A stretch of 11,838 nucleotides of DNA, taken from an uncultured Clostridia bacterium (GTDB lineage: Bacteria > Bacillota > Clostridia > Oscillospirales > CAG-272). Of the stretch, positions 1 to 6,389 are shown piece after piece. The notes beneath the pieces are model-generated. The model worked only from the letters and a program-made list of their open reading frames with translations. It ran no database searches and was not told where the DNA came from. Location of the stretch: assembly GCA_904502015.1 (NCBI GenBank), contig CAJGEA010000039.1, positions 1 through 11,838 of the forward strand, read 5' to 3'. How positions within the stretch are numbered: the first letter of the stretch is position 1; each line of letters opens with the position of its first letter. Position numbers and translations under genes: made by a program.

Positions 1-480
1 CTTGTGATTCTTAAAGATTCTGGCGGGGTCAATGGAGCCCATGGAACCGGGCTGACGGTGGATAGGACCTACACCGTGGGTCTTCTGAAGCATGTGGTGG
101 TTCCAACGCTTAACAACGCCCGAGTAACCGTGTCCCTTAGTCATACCGGTAACGTCGACCTTCTCGCCGGCGGCGAAGGTATCGACGGTAATAACATCAC
201 CGACATTGTACTGGGAGCAATCGTCAAAGCGGAACTCCTTGAGGTGCTTCTTGAAAGAGAGGCCATTCTTAGTGAAATGACCCTGCTCGGGCTTGGTCAT
301 GTGCTTAGCCTTTGCTTCCATGAAACCAAGCTGAACGGCATCATAGCCGTCGTTTTCTGCGGTCTTCTTCTGCGAAACTACGCAGGGACCTGCCTCGATG
401 AGGGTTACGGGAATGACGTTACCGTTCTCATCGAAGATTTGAGTCATACCGATCTTCTTGCCGATAATACCCTTTTTCAT
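1..480 (-). CDS. rplC: 50S ribosomal protein L3, N-terminal part (truncated by window edge)
   Basis: L3 is a primary 23S rRNA-binding protein of the large subunit, placed near the peptidyl-transferase centre. The reading frame starts at the ATG complementary to 478-480 and is open to base 1, giving 160 residues of a family that is normally about 205-215, so the C-terminal quarter lies outside the window. The start reads MKKGIIGKKIGMTQIF, a typical bacterial L3 N-terminus. Further on are VDVTGMTKGHGYSG, VKRWNHH, and the PGSMGSIDPARIFK stretch seen in Firmicutes-type L3. The start is preceded by AGGAGG at good spacing (complement of 491-496). It is the second gene of the S10 operon, after rpsJ, which is the usual order. 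The only oddity is the 221-nt gap to rpsJ, which is longer than usual and contains several hairpins. Confidence 0.97.
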   Translation of the reverse strand, partial: MKKGIIGKKIGMTQIFDENGNVIPVTLIEAGPCVVSQKKTAENDGYDAVQLGFMEAKAKHMTKPEQGHFTKNGLSFKKHLKEFRFDDCSQYNVGDVITVDTFAAGEKVDVTGMTKGHGYSGVVKRWNHHMLQKTHGVGPIHRQPGSMGSIDPARIFKNHK

Positions 481-701
481 TGTGTTTTTCCTCCTGTAAA
501 TTATTGGTTGGCCGAGGGTGGATAGTCAAGATCTGACATCCCAAGGTCAACATGACTTACAAAGTTACCGAACCACAGCGCGAAGCGCGTGTCGGCTGTT
601 GTCTTTGTATACCGCCTAAGGATTTGGCGGTTGCGGCTCTCGCGGGAGCCGCGCGGTCGGGGCTGGCGACCGCCGGGGTGGGGTGAAGTCGAGCCGCTTG
701 A
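481..701 (-). other. rpsJ-rplC intergenic spacer with consecutive hairpins
   Basis: This 221-nt spacer sits inside the S10 operon transcript. I found no ORF that fits a gene in it. It can form four local stem-loops: 578-581/585-588 (4 bp, GCGC arms), 611-616/626-631 (6 bp, ACCGCC/GGCGGT), 633-639/646-652 (7 bp, GCGGCTC/GAGCCGC, extendable by a G-U pair) and 653-659/667-673 (7 bp, GCGGTCG/CGACCGC). The last three are nearly contiguous and share GCGGT/ACCGC sequences, so alternative pairings are possible. No U-tract follows them on the minus strand, so this is not an obvious terminator. It may be a processing or regulatory structure between the two genes; that role is inference. Confidence 0.5.
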
Positions 702-1013
702 TTACAGCTTAACTTCGATCTCAACGCCTGCGGGGAGCTCGATGTTCATCAGAGCATCCACAGTCTTCTGAGAGGGCTTCATGATGTCGATCAGTCTCTT
801 GTGAGTTCTGGTCTCGAACTGCTCACGGCTGTCCTTGTACTTGTGAACAGCACGCAGGATGGTCACGATCTCGCGGTCGGTGGGAAGCGGGATGGGACCC
901 GAAACCTCAGAACCGTTTGCCTTAGCGACAGTCACGATCTTTTCAGCCGCGGTGTCGATGAGGGTGTGATCGTAGCTCTTCAGACGAACTCTGATCTTCT
1001 CTTTCACTGCCAT
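702..1013 (-). CDS. rpsJ: 30S ribosomal protein S10
   Basis: S10 is a small-subunit head protein that also acts as the transcription factor NusE, binding NusB in antitermination complexes. The product is 103 residues, exactly the common bacterial length. It begins MAVKEKIRVRLKSYDH and contains the family signature around GPIPLPTDREIVTILR, then the TRTHKRLIDI loop region and the C-terminal PAGVEIEVKL. The frame is open further upstream, but the ATG at 1011-1013 is the start because AAGGAGG lies just before it (complement of about 1024-1030) and the S10 homology begins there. It is the first gene of the S10 operon in this window, transcribed leftwards from a promoter near 1307-1335 through a long structured leader. 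Confidence 0.98.
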   Translation of the reverse strand: MAVKEKIRVRLKSYDHTLIDTAAEKIVTVAKANGSEVSGPIPLPTDREIVTILRAVHKYKDSREQFETRTHKRLIDIMKPSQKTVDALMNIELPAGVEIEVKL

Positions 1014-1299
1014 TGTTTCTTGCCTCCTTTTTAGATTTCGCGCCCGAGCCGCCCTATTATATGTAGGAAACGGTCGCCGCGATGCGGTAAAACGGGGCTT
1101 AACCGATTCAACACCGCTCCGGGTGTTCCTTCGCCCGCCCGAGAAAAACGGCGCTATGCGCCAAAGAACTCGCGCGTCGGCAGGATTCCGACGTGGCATT
1201 GACAAACGCTTCGCCCGATTCTCGGACATACTCCGTGAAAATTCCCCCAAAGGGTTCGGTTTCCCCAATGGGCAACCTCTCACATCTACGCATATCAAG
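1014..1299 (-). promoter_or_regulatory. Long structured 5' leader of the S10 operon
   Basis: About 285 nt separate the predicted transcription start from the rpsJ start codon. The region is GC-rich and can fold into many stem-loops on the minus strand: 1176-1180/1188-1192 (GTCGG/CCGAC), and 1150-1154/1158-1162 (GGCGC, loop ATA, GCGCC). The latter is followed after one base by five U residues (complement of 1144-1148) and resembles a short intrinsic terminator. The sequences CGAG and CTCG flank it, so a larger alternative fold is possible. A 9-nt direct repeat, CTTCGCCCG on the plus strand, occurs near 1130 and near 1210. I did not match the leader to a named riboswitch. A long leader with an internal terminator-like hairpin suggests attenuation or ribosomal-protein feedback control, but that is inference. 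Confidence 0.5.
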
Positions 1300-1306
1300 C
1301 TCTACA

Positions 1307-1335
1307 ATTATATCACATCTTTCCTTATAAAGCAA
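1307..1335 (-). promoter_or_regulatory. Sigma-A promoter of the S10 operon
   Basis: Read on the minus strand there is a -35 box TTGCTT (complement of 1330-1335), a 17-bp spacer, and a perfect -10 box TATAAT (complement of 1307-1312) preceded by TG one base upstream (extended -10). The DNA just upstream of the -35 box (about 1338-1360) is made of A and T tracts, like an UP element. It is the best promoter in the gap upstream of rpsJ and implies transcription starting near 1299-1301. Confidence 0.8.
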
Positions 1336-1498
1336 TAGTTTGAGAAAAATAAAAAATCATGAAATTGAACGAGTTGGCCGCATCCGTTTTGTTGCTTTTG
1401 CACAAATATCAATCCTTTTCTTTTTATCACCCCAAGGACGGCAAATTTTTCCCTGTTCCGACAAGAAAACTTTTAAAAAAAGGCCGTTTGGATACAAT

Positions 1499-1527
1499 TT
1501 GTTCACATATATGGAGTATAATATAAT
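1499..1527 (+). promoter_or_regulatory. Sigma-A promoter for the membrane-protein/regulator/alcohol dehydrogenase unit
   Basis: TTGTTC at 1499-1504, a 17-bp spacer and TATAAT at 1522-1527; a second overlapping TATAAT lies at 1517-1522. It faces right, away from the S10 promoter. The 163 bp between the two -35 boxes (1336-1498) is AT-rich; I see no gene or clear operator there. The transcript would have a leader of about 70 nt before the ATG at 1604. Confidence 0.65.
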
Positions 1528-1603
1528 AATGTAGAGTTTCCCTCGACGGCGTCTCCTCCGATGCCCCGACAACCGATATTTCAAGAAAAGGATATCTTCT
1601 TTT

Positions 1604-2425
1604 ATGAAGCATATTTCCATTACACCACGAGCCTACGCGGTATACGCCACCGTCCTTGCCCTGCTGGGTGCGATCCTGCGTACCGTCTGCGTGTTGACGC
1701 AATTCGACGCCGAGGTTGGATATTTCAACAACGGCTGGCTCTCTCTGGCCTCCCGCGCTCTGTACTTCGTTGCCGTGGCTTGCTTTGCCGTAGGCGCGAT
1801 CGCTCTCCCCAAGAAAAGCGCGGTCTCGGGGCTCACCTCCCGCGCACACACCCTCACCGCCTATCTGCTGGCACTCGTTCTCGCGGGTTTTGCCGTAGGC
1901 GCGGTTATCATCGGGAAGGCAAGCGGCGAGATGCGTACCCTGCTCCCCATGGCGGGAGCCGCGATCCTCTCGGCGGTCTACTTCGCCATTACCGCCTTGC
2001 ATGACGAACGCACGTCCGACCGACTGGCGGTGTTGGGCTTCGTCCCCGTGCTGTGGTCAATCCTCTCCATTGGCGAAACCTACGTCGATCCCTATACCAC
2101 CATCAACAGCCCCCTCAAGCTCGCCCTGCAAACGGGCTTTCTCGGTTTCATGGTGCTCATGACCGCCGAGCTCCGCTTCCGTCTGGGCAAGCCCTCTCCC
2201 CGCAGAGCCATCTGCCTGCACGCCGTCGCGGCCTTCACCTGCCTCACGGGCGCGGTGTCCACCCTGGCTGGCTTTGCGGCAGGCATTAAAATGGATTCCC
2301 TCTACCCCCTATACGCCGCCGCGCTTCTGGCCGCGGGCCTTTATGCCCTGCTCACGTTTCCCACCGCAGCCCCCGCCCCCATCGAGAACGCGCCCGAAAA
2401 TCCCGAAGTGAGCGAGGAGGTATGA
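1604..2425 (+). CDS. Multi-pass membrane protein of unknown function
   Basis: The product is 273 residues and very hydrophobic. I count about seven or eight membrane segments, near residues 10-31, 48-68, 84-104, 113-131, 142-158, 172-190, 203-226 and 233-252, followed by a Pro/Glu-rich polar tail. A distinctive stretch, YVDPYTTINSPLKLALQ at residues 160-176 followed by ELRFRLGKP, resembles a motif I associate with uncharacterised clostridial membrane proteins, but I cannot assign a function or family name. The start at 1604 follows an AAAAGG-like site at 1586-1591, about 12 nt away, so initiation may be modest. The gene leads a unit with the HTH regulator that starts 4 nt after its stop, which suggests the regulator controls or senses something linked to this membrane protein. 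Confidence 0.8.
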   Translation: MKHISITPRAYAVYATVLALLGAILRTVCVLTQFDAEVGYFNNGWLSLASRALYFVAVACFAVGAIALPKKSAVSGLTSRAHTLTAYLLALVLAGFAVGAVIIGKASGEMRTLLPMAGAAILSAVYFAITALHDERTSDRLAVLGFVPVLWSILSIGETYVDPYTTINSPLKLALQTGFLGFMVLMTAELRFRLGKPSPRRAICLHAVAAFTCLTGAVSTLAGFAAGIKMDSLYPLYAAALLAAGLYALLTFPTAAPAPIENAPENPEVSEEV

Positions 2426-2429
2426 CGCA

Positions 2430-3014
2430 ATGCGCGTTTCCGCCAACGTCCGCATCCAATGGCTGCACGAGGAGCTGGTGCGCGGCACCTACCCCAACGC
2501 CGCCCGCGTTGCCGAGCGGTTCCACATCTCCCGCCGTCAAGCACAGAGAGATATTGACTTTCTGAAAAAACAGCTCGGTGCGCCGCTGGAATATGACCAA
2601 CACGTGCAGGGCTACCGATACGCCAAGCCTTTTTCCCTTCCCGTCGCCCTCCGTAATGAGAACGACGAGGGTATCAGCCGCGTTCCTATCAACCCCTTCG
2701 CCGCACCTGCCTCGGGCGGATTTACCGCCGGCGATTTCGCCGATGCAGACAGCCTCATCATTCAAGGGCAGATCCCCTACACCGCCACGCTGGCCATTAA
2801 GGACAAGCTCACGGTGCTGGAGATGCGCGGCTACATCATCTCCGAGGAAGCCAAGGGCGAGTACCTCTGCGAGTTTCACAACGTAGACCGCTTTCTATGC
2901 GCCATCCTGACAGCGCGCTCGGGCATTCGCATCGTTGAGCCGAGCTGGCTGAGGGACAAGCTCCTGCATATGGCAGAGAAAGCCATTCAATACAATTCCG
3001 ACACCGAAACGTAA
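2430..3014 (+). CDS. Short HTH/WYL-like transcriptional regulator
   Basis: The product is 194 residues. The N-terminus (about 5-65) is a DeoR/YafY-type winged helix-turn-helix: TYPNAARVAERFHISRRQAQ with RDIDFLKKQLGAPLEYD, as in WYL-family regulators. The remainder is too short for a canonical regulator, which is usually above 300 residues, and no clear WYL motif is visible. The end, RIVEPSWLRDKLLHMAEKAI (about 167-186), does resemble the C-terminal WCX extension of that family (typically EPxxLRxxL). It is therefore likely a compact or degenerate relative with a reduced ligand domain. Its ribosome binding site GAGGAGG (2414-2420) lies inside the end of the upstream gene and its ATG is 4 nt past that stop, so the two genes are translationally coupled. 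It probably regulates its own operon; the ligand is unknown. Confidence 0.8.
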   Translation: MRVSANVRIQWLHEELVRGTYPNAARVAERFHISRRQAQRDIDFLKKQLGAPLEYDQHVQGYRYAKPFSLPVALRNENDEGISRVPINPFAAPASGGFTAGDFADADSLIIQGQIPYTATLAIKDKLTVLEMRGYIISEEAKGEYLCEFHNVDRFLCAILTARSGIRIVEPSWLRDKLLHMAEKAIQYNSDTET

Positions 3015-3038
3015 ACAAACCGAAAGGAACTACATATT

Positions 3039-4187
3039 ATGAAAGAGTTTCACATCAACACAGAAATCTTCTTTGGCGAGAGCTCGCTGGACCGCCTGAA
3101 GCAGCTGTCCTACGAGTACGTCTGGATCATGTCCGATCCCTTCGTGGTATCCAGCGGCATGATCGCCCTGCTGACCACCCGTCTGGACGCGGCTCACATC
3201 CGCTACGACATCTTTACCGACGTCGTGCCCGATCCGCCCGTTGAGAAGGTCATCGCCGGTGTCAACGAGGTCATTACCAAGCGCCCCCCCTGCATCATCG
3301 CAGTTGGCGGCGGCTCGGCTATGGACACCGCCAAGGCCGTTCGTAAATTCGCCACCCAGATGGATGCGTCCTATACCCCCCGTCTGATTGCCATCCCCAC
3401 CACCAGCGGTACGGGTAGCGAGGTCACCTGCTTCTCGGTCATCACCAACACCCAGGAGGGCCGCAAGTACCCCCTCGCCTCCGAGGATCTGATCCCCGAC
3501 GAGGCCATTCTGGACGAGGTGCTGGTCAAGAGCGTGCCCGCCACCGTCACCGCCGACACGGGCATGGACGTTATGACCCACGCGATCGAGGCCTACGTAT
3601 CCACCAACAACAACGAGTTCTCGGGCGCTCTTGCAGAAAAGGCCGTCGAGATCTCGGGTCAGTTCCTCATTCGTTCCTACGCAAGCTGCGACGATACCCA
3701 CGCACGCCGCAAGATGCACATCGCATCCTGCCTCGCAGGTCTGGCGTTCAACTCGGCATCCCTCGGTCTGAACCACGGTATGGCTCACCAGCTCGGCGCC
3801 AACTTCCACATTCCTCACGGCCGCGCCAACGCCATCCTGCTTCCCTACATCATTGAGTTCAACAGCGGCATCGGTCTGACCACCCGCTCTCAGCGCGACT
3901 ACCCCTCCTGCGTGCAGAAGTACTGCAACATCGCCCGCATCCTCGGCGTGAGCAACATGAACGAGGTCACCACGGTTCGCGCGCTGATCTCCTACATGCA
4001 CTTCATGAACAGCGAGATGCAGATCCCCAACCGCATCTCGGAGGCCTGCCCCAACCTGACCCACGAGGAGTACGAGGCCGCCATCGACCGCATGGCCGAC
4101 GCCGCCCTGCGCGACGGCTGCACCATGACCAACCCCCGTACCCCCCTCAAGCAGGACGTCATCGAGATCTACAAGAAGATCTGGTAA
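3039..4187 (+). CDS. Iron-containing alcohol dehydrogenase (PduQ/EutG-like)
   Basis: A cytoplasmic group III (iron-dependent) alcohol dehydrogenase of 382 residues, the normal length, probably reducing short aldehydes to alcohols with NADH to reoxidise cofactor in fermentation. Visible features are the nucleotide-binding GGGSAMDTAKA (90-100), TTSGTGSEVT (121-130), and the four metal ligands expected by analogy to E. coli FucO: D177 and H181 (GMDVMTHAIEAY), H246 (LNHGMAH) and H260 (IPHGRANAILLP). Asp33 in IMSDP matches the position that favours NAD over NADP in FucO. Closest recognisable relatives are PduQ/EutG-type dehydrogenases, but no microcompartment genes are nearby, so I leave the symbol empty. 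An AAAGGA site precedes the ATG. The gene lies 24 nt after the regulator and uses mostly C-ending codons, suggesting high expression. The substrate is not determinable here. Confidence 0.93.
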   Translation: MKEFHINTEIFFGESSLDRLKQLSYEYVWIMSDPFVVSSGMIALLTTRLDAAHIRYDIFTDVVPDPPVEKVIAGVNEVITKRPPCIIAVGGGSAMDTAKAVRKFATQMDASYTPRLIAIPTTSGTGSEVTCFSVITNTQEGRKYPLASEDLIPDEAILDEVLVKSVPATVTADTGMDVMTHAIEAYVSTNNNEFSGALAEKAVEISGQFLIRSYASCDDTHARRKMHIASCLAGLAFNSASLGLNHGMAHQLGANFHIPHGRANAILLPYIIEFNSGIGLTTRSQRDYPSCVQKYCNIARILGVSNMNEVTTVRALISYMHFMNSEMQIPNRISEACPNLTHEEYEAAIDRMADAALRDGCTMTNPRTPLKQDVIEIYKKIW

Positions 4188-4268
4188 GGAGAACGCGGGG
4201 CTTTGCCCCGTACCCCACTTAAGGTGCTTTTTTGAGAAAAAGCACCTTAAGAATCCTTAAAAAGCTTT
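4188..4268 (-). repeat. Palindromic intergenic element, copy 1 (abuts alcohol dehydrogenase stop)
   Basis: The element starts at the base after the TAA of the dehydrogenase with the tail GGAGAACGC. It then has a small hairpin, 4196-4201/4205-4210 (CGGGGC/GCCCCG), and a long perfect palindrome, 4218-4232/4237-4251 (15-bp arms, 4-nt loop), ending in a head reading AATCCTTAAAAAGC. Read on the minus strand it has the same order of parts as the copy at 6311-6381: an AAAG..TTTTT head, a palindrome, then a GGGT..GGGC..GCCC hairpin. It may act as a 3'-end stabilising or terminating structure. Confidence 0.75.
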
Positions 4269-4281
4269 ATAAAAACAAAAG

Positions 4282-4313
4282 TGCCGCATCCATTCCTATG
4301 GATGCGGCATTTT
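4282..4313. terminator. Bidirectional intrinsic terminator between convergent genes
   Basis: A perfect 12-bp stem (4282-4293 TGCCGCATCCAT with 4298-4309) and a 4-nt loop TCCT, followed by TTTT on the plus strand. On the other side the sequence ACAAAAG gives a short interrupted U-tract for the minus strand. It lies between alcohol dehydrogenase and the convergent aspS, and is best placed to end the former. Confidence 0.85.
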
Positions 4314-4336
4314 CCTTCATTTATTATATATATTAT

Positions 4337-4399
4337 ATAAAGTTCTTGAAGGGAGTTTGAGGGGAACTTCTCGAAAGAAGTTCCCCTCAAGTCGTTCTC
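4337..4399 (+). repeat. Palindromic intergenic element, copy 2 (abuts aspS stop)
   Basis: The head is TAAAGTTCTTGAAGGGAG, followed by a perfect palindrome with 15-bp arms at 4357-4371 and 4376-4390 and a CGAA loop. The tail GTCGTTCTC ends directly against the complement of the aspS stop codon (4400-4402). Seen from aspS, the stop TAA is followed by GAGAACG, almost identical to what follows the alcohol dehydrogenase stop (TAA then GGAGAACG). The 17-nt stretch at 4343-4359 matches the copy at 6235-6300 except for two positions. Confidence 0.8.
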
Positions 4400-6193
4400 T
4401 TACTCCTCCTCGGCAACCACGGCGATGGCAAGCTCCTCAAGAGCCTTGGCATCGGCGGGCGAGGGGCACTTGGTCATCAGCTCGCTGGCGTTCTGCACCT
4501 TGGGGAAGGCAATGACATCGCGGATGTCCTCAAGACCGATGGAGAGCGCCACAAGGCGATCCAGACCGAAGGCAAGACCACCGTGAGGCGGTACGCCGTA
4601 CTTGAACGCTTCCAGCAGGAAGCCGAACTTCTCCTGTGCATCCTCGGGGGTAAAGCCCAGTACCTCGAACATCTTGGACTGGATCTCACCCGAGTGGATA
4701 CGGATGGAACCGCCGCCCAGCTCGGTGCCGTTCAGCACGATATCGTACGCCTTGGCGCGCACGCGGCCGGGGTCGGTGTCGATGTACTGCAGGTCTTCCT
4801 CCATGGGCATGGTGAAGGGGTGGTGCTTCGCGTAGAAGCGGCCGTCCTCCTCGCTGTATTCCAAGAGGGGGAACTCGGTGACCCACAGGAACTTGAATTC
4901 CTTGGGGTTACACAGCCCCATCTTCTTTGCGCAATGGCAACGGAGCGCGCCCAGCGCGTCGAACACCACGCTGTTCTTGTCGGCCACGATGAGGATCAGG
5001 TCGCCGGGAGCGGCCTCCATGCGTGCCTTGATGGCCTCGTTCTCGGCGTCGGTCAGGAACTTGGCGTAGGACGAGGAGATATCCCCGTTCTCGGCCCACT
5101 TGAGCCATGCCAGGCCCTTGGCCTTGTAGGTCTTGACGAACTCAACCAGCGCGTCAATCTCCTTACGGGACATGGATGCGCCGCCGTCGATCTTGATGGC
5201 GCGGACGGAGCCGCCGCCTTCGATCGCACCGGCAAACACCTTGAATTCGGTGCCAGCGAGAATATCGGACAGATTCTTCAGCTCAAAGCCGAAGCGAATA
5301 TCAGGCTTATCCGAGCCAAAACGCTCCATAGCCTCGGCGTAGGGCATACGGATGAAGTCGCCGCCGAGGTCGATGCCGTAGAACTCACGGAACATGAACT
5401 TCAGGAAGCCCTCGTGCATACGCATGACATCGTCCTCATTCACGAAAGACATCTCGGTATCGATCTGAGTGAACTCGGGCTGGCGGTCAGCACGCAGATC
5501 CTCGTCGCGGAAGCAACGGGCGATCTGGAAGTAGCGGTCAAAGCCCGACACCATGAGCAGCTGCTTGTAGAGCTGGGGGGACTGGGGCAGGGCATAGAAC
5601 TTGCCGTGATGCACGCGGGAGGGCACGAGGTAGTCACGCGCGCCTTCGGGCGTGGGAGCGATCAGGCAGGGGGTTTCAATGTCCACAAAGCCGTTCTCGG
5701 CGTAGTAGTCACGCGCCAGCTTGGTGATCTTGGAGCGCGCCATGATGTTGTACGCCATATCGGGACGGCGGAGGTCGAGGTAGCGGTGCTGGAGACGCAA
5801 CTCGGGCTTAACGGGGCTGTTCTCCACGATCTCAAAGGGAGGGGTCTGCGATGCGGACAGGATCTTCAGCTCGCTGACGGCGATCTCGATCTCACCCGTG
5901 GGGATATTCTTGTTCACAGCGCCCTCGCCGCGGCGGCGAACCACACCGTGTGCGCACAGAACGAACTCGGCGCGAACGGTGAAAGCCTTGTCAAACACGG
6001 CACGGTCGGTCGCGTCGTCGAACGCGAGCTGGACGATGCCGCTACGGTCACGCAGGTCGATGAAAATGAGCGCACCGAGATCTCTCTGCTTCTGTGCCCA
6101 GCCCATTACGCATACCGTCTCGCCCACGTTGGCGGCGGACAGCTCGGCACACAGGCACGTGCGCTTGTCATTGGTAGTCAAAAGTTCAGCCAT
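4400..6193 (-). CDS. aspS: Aspartyl-tRNA synthetase (bacterial type)
   Basis: Charges tRNA-Asp with aspartate using ATP in the cytoplasm. The product is 597 residues, the usual length for the bacterial form. In order: an N-terminal OB-fold anticodon-binding domain (about 1-110, with MGWAQKQRDLGALIFIDLRDRSG); the class II catalytic core opening with QHRYLDLRR and DIETPCLIAPTPEGARDYLVP; motif 2, CFRDEDLRADRQPEFTQID (227-245); the GAD insertion domain characteristic of bacterial AspRS (about 310-420); and motif 3, GGLAFGLDRLVAL (538-550), followed by DIRDVIAFPK. The frame is open for 23 more codons upstream, but the ATG at 6191-6193 is preferred: homology begins there and AGAAGGTG precedes it. 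Whether it discriminates tRNA-Asp from tRNA-Asn cannot be told here. It appears monocistronic and converges on the dehydrogenase unit. No T-box motif is visible upstream. Confidence 0.97.
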   Translation of the reverse strand: MAELLTTNDKRTCLCAELSAANVGETVCVMGWAQKQRDLGALIFIDLRDRSGIVQLAFDDATDRAVFDKAFTVRAEFVLCAHGVVRRRGEGAVNKNIPTGEIEIAVSELKILSASQTPPFEIVENSPVKPELRLQHRYLDLRRPDMAYNIMARSKITKLARDYYAENGFVDIETPCLIAPTPEGARDYLVPSRVHHGKFYALPQSPQLYKQLLMVSGFDRYFQIARCFRDEDLRADRQPEFTQIDTEMSFVNEDDVMRMHEGFLKFMFREFYGIDLGGDFIRMPYAEAMERFGSDKPDIRFGFELKNLSDILAGTEFKVFAGAIEGGGSVRAIKIDGGASMSRKEIDALVEFVKTYKAKGLAWLKWAENGDISSSYAKFLTDAENEAIKARMEAAPGDLILIVADKNSVVFDALGALRCHCAKKMGLCNPKEFKFLWVTEFPLLEYSEEDGRFYAKHHPFTMPMEEDLQYIDTDPGRVRAKAYDIVLNGTELGGGSIRIHSGEIQSKMFEVLGFTPEDAQEKFGFLLEAFKYGVPPHGGLAFGLDRLVALSIGLEDIRDVIAFPKVQNASELMTKCPSPADAKALEELAIAVVAEEE

Positions 6194-6234
6194 TTGTAAC
6201 ACCTTCTTTTTTAAGATACGGAGGGGGGAACGAG

Positions 6235-6300
6235 GGGAACGCTTGGAGGGAACTTCTTGCAAGAAGTCCCCTCCAAACCTCCTTCAAGAATCCTTAAAAA
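6235..6300 (-). repeat. Palindromic intergenic element, copy 3 (in the aspS leader)
   Basis: Read on the minus strand, the head is TTTTTAAGGATTCTTGAAG, then GAGGTTTG, then a near-perfect palindrome with arms 6243-6258 and 6261-6276. One mismatch breaks 16 pairs, and the core is CTTCTTGCAAGAAG. The tail is GCGTTCCC. It is the only copy near a gene start rather than a gene end: it would lie in the 5' leader of aspS. It is paired head to head with the copy at 6311-6381. Confidence 0.75.
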
Positions 6301-6304
6301 TTAT

Positions 6305-6333
6305 TTTTTATTAAAGTTTTTGAAGATTGTCAA
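6305..6333 (-). promoter_or_regulatory. Possible aspS promoter embedded in a palindromic element
   Basis: On the minus strand a perfect -35 box TTGACA (complement of 6328-6333) is followed by 17 bp and TAAAAA (complement of 6305-6310), which matches the -10 consensus at four of six positions. The -35 box is formed by one arm of the palindrome at 6329-6359. It is the only promoter-like site I see between the phosphoribosyltransferase and aspS, but the weak -10 makes it tentative. Confidence 0.35.
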
Positions 6334-6381
6334 GAAACTTTTCCAAAAAGTTTCTTGACCGGGTGCAGGGCAGCGCCCTGC
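6311..6381 (+). repeat. Palindromic intergenic element, copy 4 (just after the phosphoribosyltransferase stop)
   Basis: The head is TTAAAGTTTTTGAAG, followed by a perfect palindrome with 14-bp arms at 6329-6342 and 6346-6359 and the loop CCA, then GGGT and a 7-bp hairpin at 6365-6371/6375-6381 (GCAGGGC/GCCCTGC). It ends 8 nt from the complement of the phosphoribosyltransferase stop codon. On the minus strand the two stem-loops come immediately after that gene, and the long stem contains a run of U, so it may serve as the 3' terminator of the 9738-6390 operon. Confidence 0.75.
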
Positions 6382-6389
6382 AAATAATA

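Noticed and set aside
1056..1061. A second TATAAT on the minus strand, close to rpsJ
   Set aside because: No acceptable -35 box at 16-18 bp; the site at 1307-1335 is far better.
1108..1338. Small open frames of 71-75 codons on both strands in the S10 leader
   Set aside because: They overlap each other and the leader, have no ribosome binding site that I can see, and translate to Arg/Ser-rich sequence without a domain.
3030..4064. 344-codon open frame on the minus strand opposite the alcohol dehydrogenase
   Set aside because: It lies wholly antisense to a gene with clear catalytic motifs. Its composition (Gly/Val/His-rich) is what reversed GC-rich codons give.
3039..4187. Microcompartment (pdu/eut) membership of the alcohol dehydrogenase
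   Set aside because: No shell-protein or aldehyde dehydrogenase genes lie nearby and no N-terminal encapsulation helix is evident; similarity alone does not show it.
4583..6199. 538-codon plus-strand open frame opposite aspS
   Set aside because: A shadow of aspS in a GC-rich gene, with no recognisable domain and no convincing ribosome binding site.
6194..6333. T-box riboswitch upstream of aspS
   Set aside because: T-box control of synthetase genes is common in Firmicutes, but neither the conserved T-box sequence nor a terminator/antiterminator pair is visible in the short leader.
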